A DNA stretch of 64,000 nucleotides from Cynocephalus volans (taxonomy: Eukaryota > Chordata > Mammalia > Dermoptera > Cynocephalidae): contig NC_084464.1 in the NCBI RefSeq assembly GCF_027409185.1, forward strand, positions 48,211,095-48,275,094. The letters are read 5' to 3'. Made by a program: the position numbers and the translations under genes. Under the pieces are notes generated by a model that ran no database searches, was not told the DNA's origin, and saw only the letters and a list, made by a program, of their open reading frames with translations. This document shows positions 55,078 to 64,000 of the stretch, piece by piece; the stretch's first letter is position 1, and every line of letters begins with the position of its first letter.

Positions 55078-55239
55078 TTTTTTTAAAGATGACAGGTAAG
55101 GGGATCTCAACCCTTGACTTGGTGTTGTCAGCACCACGCTCAACCAGTGAGCCAACCAGCCATCCCTATACAGGATCCGAACCCGGGGCCTTGGTGTTCT
55201 CAGCACCGCACTCTCCCGAGTTAGCCACGGGCTGGCCCT
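55078..55239 (-). mobile_element. CYN tRNA-Ile SINE, dimer
   Basis: T tract, GATGACAGGTAAGGGGATC, reversed start TAGCCACGGGCTGGCCC. The TSD is TGAACACGTTTTT / TGAACACCTTTTT. Confidence 0.93.
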
Positions 55240-55359
55240 GTGAACACCTTTTTAGTAGCAATAATCAGGGTCTGGATAATCAAAAAGAAAGTTCTATGAT
55301 CCTCAGCTACAAAATTCTTGATCCTGAAATATGAAATGCTGTTAAGCACCTGTTACAAA

Positions 55360-55565
55360 CATGAACTTGAGTGTTCAAGGACTTGGCTTCAAATCCCAGA
55401 TTTCACATCGACTTTGGGCTGGTTACAACCTATCTTTGCCTCACTTTCAATATCTGAAATGATAATAACAACCCCTATTGTCCTCAGTATCAGAGGATTA
55501 GATCTTTTAATGTATGTAAAATGCTTAGTACAGTTAACATAGTTAACACATGATAAAAGGCAGCT
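55360..55565 (+). repeat. MIR SINE
   Basis: CTTGGCTTCAAATCCCAGAT, AATGATAATAACAACCCCTA, ATGTAAAATGCTTAGTACAG. Confidence 0.75.
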
Positions 55566-55569
55566 ATTT

Positions 55570-56595
55570 TTTATGATAAGGTTCAATGTTCTCTCATGTA
55601 CGTGCTCACATAAATTTGTATTGATGTCTAGGATCTTTTCACCTGTGAAACTTATATTGCCAATCCCTTCTCAGTATTTGCATGTCCTCGCTCACTCATT
55701 TTGTTTAATCTAGGCACTAGTCACTCAGCCATCCCCAAAAAGGTCCTAAGTCCCTAAAAACTTTTGTATTGTTTTCAGAGTTTATTTTGCAGCAAACCAT
55801 AGGGGCATTAACTGATGATTTTTTATTTGGGTTGCTTGTCCCCTGTTCTTACAATTCTAGGTAGAGAAGGTTCTTCTCTGAGCCCAGGGAATGTGTGCTT
55901 TCTGGGTGGGTTCCAAAGTAAATGCCCTTTTCCTTTAAGTGACATAAATAGTCCAGTCACTACTGGCAAACTCTGTTAAGAAGAGGAACAGACCTGTTTC
56001 CTCTAGTGTCCCCTGAGTGCTGATAACTGGATGCCAACGAGTTGTTGGCCAGATCATGTAGGATAGGCAGCCATCTACATGGTGTAATTTGAGGAAATCC
56101 CCCTGCTTAAAATATCTTCCCCCAACGGCCCTGACACATGCCTGAAATGTATTACTTACCCTTTAGAGTAAGGTGCTGCCTAAATGCAGAAATGCAATTG
56201 TTATCCAGGCGAGGACTCACATTCAGCCATTATCACTCATTAGCACCTCAGTTTAAATTAAACACATTAGTTGGCTGAGTAGAGTCCCAAAGATAATCAG
56301 GCACAAGACAAATACGTTTTAATGAGGAAGCTGATCCCAAAGGGTCAGAAGTATGGGGTACTAGGCCATTCAGGTAAGAGGTTGTGAAAATGGGCAGGAC
56401 AGTTTGGGGACAGCCAGGAGGGACTGGTCAAAAAGCAATAGAGGGGAGATGTTGAATATGGGTTGGAAAGACTTTGAAGATGACTCCAGGATTTCTTTAT
56501 TTTGGATATTACTACAATAAGGATTTTTCTTTTTTTTAAATAACATTTTTTTTTTTCCTTTGGGGTTATTTTCTTAGGTTATTTCCACAAAGTGG
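55570..56595. other. Unassigned unique DNA
   Basis: About 1 kb with no recognised element. Confidence 0.4.
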
Positions 56596-56611
56596 AATTC
56601 CCAGGTTAAAA

Positions 56612-56790
56612 AAAAAAAATTTTTTTTTTTTTTTAAAGATGACCGGTAAGGGGATCTTAACCCTTGACTTGGTGTTGTCAGCACCACGCTCCCCCAAGTG
56701 AGCTAACCGGCCATCCCTATATAGGGATCCGAACCCATGGCCTTGGTGTTATCAGCACCACACTCTCCCAAGTGAGCCTCGGGCCAGCCC
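56612..56790 (-). mobile_element. CYN tRNA-Ile SINE, dimer
   Basis: T tract, GATGACCGGTAAGGGGATC, reversed start GCCTCGGGCCAGCCC. A perfect 14-bp TSD TTCCCAGGTTAAAA is at 56598 and 56791. Confidence 0.95.
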
Positions 56791-56804
56791 TTCCCAGGTT
56801 AAAA

Positions 56805-57145
56805 TTAAAGTTTTGTTTGCACAGTGCCAAAATGCCAGAGCCACCGGTTCCGTGTAAGTAAACTTGGGTTGAAATGTCTTTGTATTTGTATAATCACCTT
56901 TGCAGAAGGCAAAATTCTTTCATTCAGCCAAAGCTGTTGAGCTTATAGTAAGTGCCAGGTGCCATTTTAGGCTATGGATATACAAAGACAAAATCAATAA
57001 TCGCTACCTTCATATAGTCTAATTCTCTCATCAGTCTGAGACAATTCAACTATTCTTGGGTATTGTATCTTTCTATTACATTCCTGACATTCTTACTCTT
57101 TTATTCCCCTTGACTCTTCATTTTCCCTGAAAAATATTTAAATGA
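56805..57145. other. Unassigned unique DNA
   Basis: Nothing firm. A MIR-like trace (GTAAGTGCCAGGTGCCATTT) occurs near 56,950. Confidence 0.35.
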
Positions 57146-57149
57146 TCAA

Positions 57150-57245
57150 CTTATTTATTTGGTGCTGAGCAGTATGGGGATTCCAACCCTTGACCTTGGT
57201 GTTATGACTCCATGCTCTAACCATCTGAGCTAACCGGCTAGCCCT
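57150..57245 (-). mobile_element. CYN SINE monomer
   Basis: TTATTTATTTGGTGCTGAGC, CCCTTGACCTTGGTGTTATG, GAGCTAACCGGCTAGCCC. Confidence 0.85.
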
Positions 57246-57394
57246 AAACTATCATTTTATATAGTCTCTTAAAAAGTCACCATAATACTATATGTTAGTT
57301 GGACTGATTCAAGTATTACAGTAAAATTTTGCTGTAATCCCATCTCCCAGAGAGGACCAATATGAATAATTTGGTTAATTATCACTTTTAAAGG

Positions 57395-57585
57395 CACCAT
57401 GTGATGAGTGCCTATAATATACTTGCCAATTATTGAATTATATCTAGGAGGGAGCTATTATTAGCCTCAAATTACAGAGGAGGAAACTGAGTCTTTAGAA
57501 GCTAAGATCACACAACTCATAAGTGACCGAGTCAGGATTCAAACCCACCTTTGTCTGACTCCAAAACCTGTGCTCATGTTAAGCA
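57395..57585 (-). repeat. MIR SINE
   Basis: CAAATTACAGAGGAGGAAAC, AAGCTAAGATCACACAACTC, GACCGAGTCAGGATTCAAAC. Confidence 0.83.
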
Positions 57586-57729
57586 TGAAAGAGAAATTTC
57601 TTAAACACTTCAATGGTTAACATCTAAAGACTGTTATAGAGTCATCTAAAAATAAGATTGTCTTTGTCATAGACTTAGATGTGAGTTCCTGGATTTCAGA
57701 GCCAGTACTTTTGTAAAATTTTTTATGAA

Positions 57730-58225
57730 GTACATTAGTTTGCTAGAGCTGTCATAACAAATGACCACAATCTGGGTGCCTTAAACAACAGATATTAATT
57801 TTTCTCACGATTCTGGAGACTGGAAGTCTGAGATCAAGGTGGCATGCGGGGTTGGTTTACTTCTGAAGCCTCTCTCTTTGGCTTGTAGATGGCTGTCTTC
57901 TCCCTGCATCTTCACATGGTCTCCCCACTGTGAGTGTCTGTTGCCTCATCTCCTCCTCTTTTTTCGTTTTTGGTTGTTGGCCGGTTCGGGGATCTGAACT
58001 CTTGACCTTGGTGTTATAATACCGCACACTAACCAACTGAGCTAAGCAACCAGCCCTCTTCTTCTTATAAGAACACCAGTCATATTGTATTAGGGTCCAC
58101 CCATATGACCTCATTTTACCTTAATTACCTCATTAAAGGCCCTATCTCCAAATATAGTCATATTCTGAGGTATTGGAAGGTTAGGCCTTCAACATATGAA
58201 TTTGGGGGGACATTTAGCCTGTAAC
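57730..58225 (-). mobile_element. MLT1-type LTR split by a CYN SINE
   Basis: The plus strand starts TACATTAGTTTGCTAGAGC, contains GTGCCTTAAACAACAGATAT and GACTGGAAGTCTGAGATCAA, and later GGCCCTATCTCCAAATATAG. It ends TTTAGCCTGTAACATA. The SINE lies at 57961. Confidence 0.8.
57961..58055 (-). mobile_element. CYN SINE monomer inside an LTR
   Basis: GGTTGTTGGCCGGTTCGGGG, CTCTTGACCTTGGTGTTATA, GAGCTAAGCAACCAGCCC. The duplicated target is a short CTCCTCTT / CTCTTCTT. Confidence 0.88.
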
Positions 58226-58449
58226 ATAATGTAAACCTAAAGGTTTTAATTATTATATAAAAAGAGTTGGACAATGAGATGTTGGTTGTCTGCCTTGCCA
58301 TGTTCACTCCTATAGTTCGGTTTCGGAAGTATTAATTAACATCCACCATGGTCAAGGCTTGGTATTGGCTAGGGAAAGAAAAACCATGGAGGACGTGGTT
58401 GCTGCCTTCAGGGAATTCACATTCTCTCTGGAGAGTTGTTAGATAGACT

Positions 58450-58640
58450 GGGGGTTCTCAAACTCCAAAGCACATCAGAGTCACCTGGAGAGCTTGTTAA
58501 AACACAGATCACTGGATCCCAACCCCCAGAGTTTCTGATTCAAAGGGTCTGGAGTGGGCCCCAAAATTTGCATTTCTAACAAGTTTCCAGGTGCTGCTGG
58601 TCTGGAGACCACACACTTTCAGAACTACTGAGCTAGACAT
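58450..58640 (+). mobile_element. MER5A-type hAT element
   Basis: GGGGGTTCTCAAACTCCAAA, GAGTCACCTGGAGAGCTTGT, CAGAGTTTCTGATTCAAAGG, GGTGCTGCTGGTCTGGAGAC. It ends TTTCAGAACTACTG. Confidence 0.88.
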
Positions 58641-58644
58641 ATCA

Positions 58645-58920
58645 AGATCACATGTGACGTGTATGATTGAGGTGGCACAGGTGCACAGAGAGCACAGAGA
58701 TGGGGCCATTTTCTGTTTTCATGCTAAAGCAGCTGAGGAAAGAACTGGGAAAGTCCCTTTGCACCTGTAAATTCCCCAGAAAAGATTTTAGTTAGCATTT
58801 AGACCTTGAACTCGTAAACATATTACAGTAAGAAGCATTCGTTGCCTATACATTAATTTGCCACTTAGCAAATATTACCTTCCATTACTAATTATAGCTC
58901 TATAAGAGAATAGAAAGAAG
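58645..58920. other. Unassigned unique DNA
   Basis: Short gap between two recognised repeats, with no element seen. Confidence 0.4.
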
Positions 58921-58924
58921 CTGA

Positions 58925-59215
58925 GATAGCAATCGAGTCTGGGTTCTATCCTTGCTCTGAGAACGCTATGGGAACTTTGGCAAATCACTTACCATCTCTG
59001 AGATCTGATTTTGGTCATCTATAAAATAAAGAGATTCTACGAGAAAAATCTTTGTTTCCTTACAGCTCTAAATCTTTATGATTCTATATATCTTATATAT
59101 CTATACAATCCTAAAGCAGGAACTAGGACCATGTCTTTTGCCTCTGTGTATCTCCATCGTATTTAGCATACTATCTTGAACATAGTATCTGTTCAGCAAA
59201 TGTTTATTAATTAAT
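58925..59215 (+). repeat. MIR SINE and L2-like tail
   Basis: CTTTGGCAAATCACTTACCA and CTATAAAATAAAGAGATTCT are MIR. The end at 59,120-59,215 (CTTGAACATAGTATCTGTTC, AGCAAATGTTTATTAATTAA) looks like an L2 terminus. Confidence 0.7.
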
Positions 59216-59559
59216 TGACTGAATCAGTCAATACCGCTGCAAGACACAAGAGATTCTTATGTCACTGCAATAAAGATTATAGCTTCCCCTTACCCCAAGG
59301 CAAACCCTTACCCCATATGCCTAGCCACTAGAAACTCACATTTTCAGCAGCCATTCTCTTTGTCACCACTCACCCACACTATCAACTTTTAACATTGTTC
59401 CAATCCGCATTCATTTCTCTTGGGCACAATATTGAAAGAAATTATCCACTGACTCCATTGTCTTTCCATTCATTACTTTGCTTCCTGATTTTGTTTAAAC
59501 TGGCTCTTAGCCTTCTGTACTCTATGACCTCTAACACACAAAGAACTACCCCATACAAG

Positions 59560-59775
59560 GTCCATGAATTAGGGCTTGTATCTTTCTCGCCGGTTGACCT
59601 TGGGCAAGTTATTTACCTTCCTGGGTATAATAATAATTAAGATTAAAGAAAAAATATAGCTATATGTGCTATATATATATATATATATATATATATGAAT
59701 ATGTATTATGGCACATAAAGTGATTAATTAGAATAGTGCTTGGCACATAGTAAATGCTCAATTAACATTAGATAT
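59560..59775 (+). repeat. MIR SINE containing an AT microsatellite
   Basis: TTGACCTTGGGCAAGTTATT before, and GTGCTTGGCACATAGTAAAT with GCTCAATTAACATTAG after. The AT array lies between. Confidence 0.75.
59669..59696 (+). repeat. AT microsatellite
   Basis: About 13-14 pure AT units within a MIR. Confidence 0.97.
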
Positions 59776-59840
59776 TATCTCCTTACAAATTAGACTGTAT
59801 CTACTTCTCTAAGCCTTTGGCTTAGGACTCTGGCAATCTT

Positions 59841-60015
59841 TTTTTTTTTTTTTTTTTTTTTTAAGATGACCGGTAAGGGGATCTTAACCCTTGGCTTGGT
59901 GTTGTCAGCACCACGCTCAACCAGTGAGCCAACCAGCCATCCCTATATAGGATCCGAACCCGGGGCCTTGGTGTTATCAGCACCGCACTCTCCTGAGTGA
60001 GCCACGGGCTGGCCC
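59841..60015 (-). mobile_element. CYN tRNA-Ile SINE, dimer
   Basis: T tract of more than 20, GATGACCGGTAAGGGGATC, reversed start GAGCCACGGGCTGGCCC. The TSD ACTCTGGCAATCTT / AATCTGGCAATCTT is seen. Confidence 0.94.
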
Positions 60016-60090
60016 TAGGAATCTGGCAATCTTAATTTATAGAAGTGCTTTTCAGAAAAAGGCAAAAATTTGTTCTGAAATCTGTATTTA

Positions 60091-60205
60091 TTATTTCTTT
60101 TCTTTTCTTTTTTTTTTTTAGCTGCTGGCCTATACAGGGTTCTGAACCCTGGACCTTGGTGTTACAACACCATGCTCTAACCAGCTAAGCTAACTGGTCA
60201 GCCCT
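60091..60205 (-). mobile_element. CYN SINE monomer at the left pseudogene junction
   Basis: CT-rich and T tail, TAGCTGCTGGCCTATACAGG, reversed start AAGCTAACTGGTCAGCCC. It duplicated the target AAATCTGTATTTA (60078-60090) / AAAGTCTGTATTTTTA (60206-60221), which is also the left target duplication of the ATP5F1B pseudogene. Confidence 0.9.
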
Positions 60206-60221
60206 AAAGTCTGTATTTTTA
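60206..60221. repeat. Left target-site duplication of the ATP5F1B pseudogene
   Basis: AAAGTCTGTATTTTTA. It matches GAGGTCTGTATTTTTA at 62388-62403 over the last 13 bases. On the minus strand it begins TAAAAATACAGAC. At the right end it is preceded by TTTT, which fits an L1 endonuclease TTTT/A-type site. Confidence 0.75.
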
Positions 60222-60240
60222 TTTACTTATTTTATTTTTT

Positions 60241-62214
<1,974 letters not shown>

Positions 62215-62222
62215 CTATTTTT

Positions 62223-62387
62223 TTTTTTTTAAAGATGACCGGTAAAGGGATCTTAACCCTTGACTTGGTGTTGTCAGCACCACGCTCTCCCAAGTGAACT
62301 AACCGGCCATCCCTATATAGTGATCCGAACCCGTGGCCTTGGTGTTATCAGCACCACACTCTCCCAAGTGAGCCACGGGTCAGCCCC
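62223..62387 (-). mobile_element. CYN tRNA-Ile SINE, dimer at the right pseudogene junction
   Basis: T tract, GATGACCGGTAAAGGGATC, reversed start GAGCCACGGGTCAGCCCC. It duplicated GAGGTCTCTATTTTT (62208-62222) / GAGGTCTGTATTTTT (62388-62402), which is the right target duplication of the pseudogene. Confidence 0.95.
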
Positions 62388-62403
62388 GAGGTCTGTATTT
62401 TTA
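62388..62403. repeat. Right target-site duplication of the ATP5F1B pseudogene
   Basis: GAGGTCTGTATTTTTA, followed by AAAGAGC. Separated from the pseudogene leader by a later SINE. Confidence 0.75.
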
Positions 62404-62404
62404 A

Positions 62405-62840
62405 AAGAGCAAACAGCCATCTGTCTTTTCATTATAACATATAATAAAGATGGCAGGGGCAAAGATTGAGGCAGGGGAAATTCACAGTATCTTAGATATG
62501 TTCTCCTTTGGGTTCAATTCTGTTTTTAAAAGTATCTATTTAGCATCTCCCAAAGGGAGCTATGTGGTCTTAAAAAATTTCTCATTGGGGAAACATTGGT
62601 CCTTTCAAGGTGGACACTCAATGCTTGCTGTTCTTAAAGATGATGCTATGATGACAGTAAATACTTAGATAAAAGGATATGATTGAGTTAGATTACTAGT
62701 ATAAATAATTGCTGCAGGTTTAAAAACTGTTGGCTGGAGTGGTCAGTGAAAGCTGCAAGAAGTCTAAATGGCCTTTCAGTTAGTCCAAAGGACAGACTGA
62801 ACTTGGGGACATGTATGCAATTTGGGCTAAAGAACATAAT
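62405..62840. other. Unassigned unique DNA
   Basis: No recognised element. Confidence 0.4.
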
Positions 62841-62843
62841 ATC

Positions 62844-63007
62844 GGGCCGGCCCGTGGCTCACTCGGGAGAGTGTGGTGCTGATAACACCAAGGCCACGGG
62901 TTCGGACCCCATATAGGGATGGCTGGTTGGCTCACTGGCTGAGCGTGGTGCTAACAACACCAAGTCAAGGGTTAAGATCCCCTTACCGGTCATCTGTTAA
63001 AAAAAAA
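62844..63007 (+). mobile_element. CYN tRNA-Ile SINE, dimer
   Basis: One of the best-preserved dimers: GGGCCGGCCCGTGGCTCACT, then GGATGGCTGGTTGGCTCACT, A13 tail. The TSD is AAAGAACATAATAT before and AAAGAACATAATCT after. Confidence 0.96.
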
Positions 63008-63012
63008 AAAAG

Positions 63013-63890
63013 AACATAATCTATATTGTTTTATAACTCTGAAAAAGGACTGGCTGTTTGCCAACATAACTCCCATTCATATGAGTGACTTCAGATATAA
63101 CTCTGATGACTACCAGTGATAAGTTTGACTTTCTCATCCAGTGAGTGGGTGTCTCTGTAATAAAGTAGCATCACTGAACACTGAAGTAATCTTAACATAT
63201 CCAGGGAAAAGTAATACCATTTCTATAAAAGGAACAGCACAGCTCACTAGTTCCTCAGAATGAACAAGATTGTATTTAGATGTTCAGAGAATCTTTGACA
63301 AAGTTATTCATCAAAGGTCATAGAAAATGGTTCTGTATCTGTAGTAAAGTTGTTCTCGTTCTGGCTGTGGTGAGCTATCCATGTTTGTTTTAGCAGCACG
63401 TCACCTAAAAAGAGAACTAAAACAGAGTGGGAAAAGAGGAAGTATATGTTGAAAATGTGTTTCCCCAAATTATCGAGTGGATTTTATCCAATCATGTTAG
63501 TTCATGTTTTTATCATCATTTGGAACTTGAACACCCTACGTGTAAAGCACCATGTAAGCTATATTCCTAAACTATTAACTTCAAGAGATTATTTGGATAG
63601 AGAATCTTCCTAGTTTCTTCATCTGTAAAGACTGAAATAAAGTCCATTATCTTTTTCATCTCTTTCTTTCACCTTATGCATCATGACATCAGGAGGTCCT
63701 ACTGAATTCTCTCTTTGGCTTTCTACTTTTGATTTAGTTAAGAAACTTTTATTCATTCATTTCACATGTATTGGGGAATACAAAGAACATAACACAAAGC
63801 TTCTTTTGCTTCAATTCCTGACTTTACTCACCCCAGTCCCTCTTTCCTTTCTACCTATTCATCCTATAAGGTCCACATTAACGTCTACAT
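63013..63890. other. Unassigned unique DNA
   Basis: AT-rich, no recognised gene or repeat. Confidence 0.4.
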
Positions 63891-63895
63891 TCTCT

Positions 63896-64000
63896 GGGGC
63901 CAGCCTGTGGCTCGCTTGGGAGAATGTGGTGTTGGTAACACCAACGCCACGGGTTCGGATCCCTATATAGGGATGGCCGGTTAACTCACTTGGGAGAGCG
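63896..64000 (+). mobile_element. CYN tRNA-Ile SINE, dimer cut by the window end
   Basis: GGGGCCAGCCTGTGGCTCGC, then the start of the second unit GGATGGCCGGTTAACTCAC. The remainder lies beyond the window. Confidence 0.93.

Overview
This is mammalian nuclear DNA with no intact protein-coding gene that I can support. The organism is most likely a colugo (Dermoptera, for example Galeopterus or Cynocephalus). The reason is a very abundant short interspersed element derived from tRNA-Ile, present as monomers of about 75-80 nt plus tail and as head-to-tail dimers of about 155 nt plus tail. This matches the CYN family known from colugos. I count about 43 copies or fragments. Many have an A-rich tail and target-site duplications (TSDs) of 12-17 bp, so they were inserted by L1 machinery. 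I see no primate Alu, rodent B1/B2, carnivore, ruminant or bat SINE.

Layout. Positions 1-25,000 are repeat-rich intergenic or intronic DNA: CYN SINEs, MIR and L2 relics, several L1 3-prime ends, and a deeply nested DNA transposon at 6.08-7.16 kb. A GC- and CpG-rich block lies at 7.95-8.57 kb. A second CpG island, at 25.9-26.45 kb, has RFX/X-box-like motifs and is the best promoter candidate, but I cannot link it to a recognised exon. A retroposed, 5-prime-truncated 5S rRNA pseudogene lies at 30.08-30.16 kb. LTRs of the MaLR class lie at 33.2, 40.7, 53.4 and 57.7 kb. From 41.2 to 52.2 kb the sequence is unusually poor in CYN SINEs (one in 11 kb). From 52.2 to 62.4 kb every CYN copy (11 of 11) lies on the minus strand.

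At 60.24-62.21 kb (minus strand) there is a near full-length processed pseudogene of the mitochondrial ATP synthase beta subunit (ATP5F1B). It has no introns, keeps its AATAAA signal and short A tail, has a mutated start codon and is frameshifted. Its two flanking target duplications were each hit again by a CYN SINE, and a further CYN dimer sits in its 3-prime untranslated part. One L1-endonuclease site was therefore used three times.

Repeat family names come from recognising consensus-like sequence by eye. Boundaries of old elements (MIR, L2, L1) are approximate. Stretches in which I recognise nothing are listed as such. No CRISPR array, functional RNA gene or novel multi-gene system is visible.
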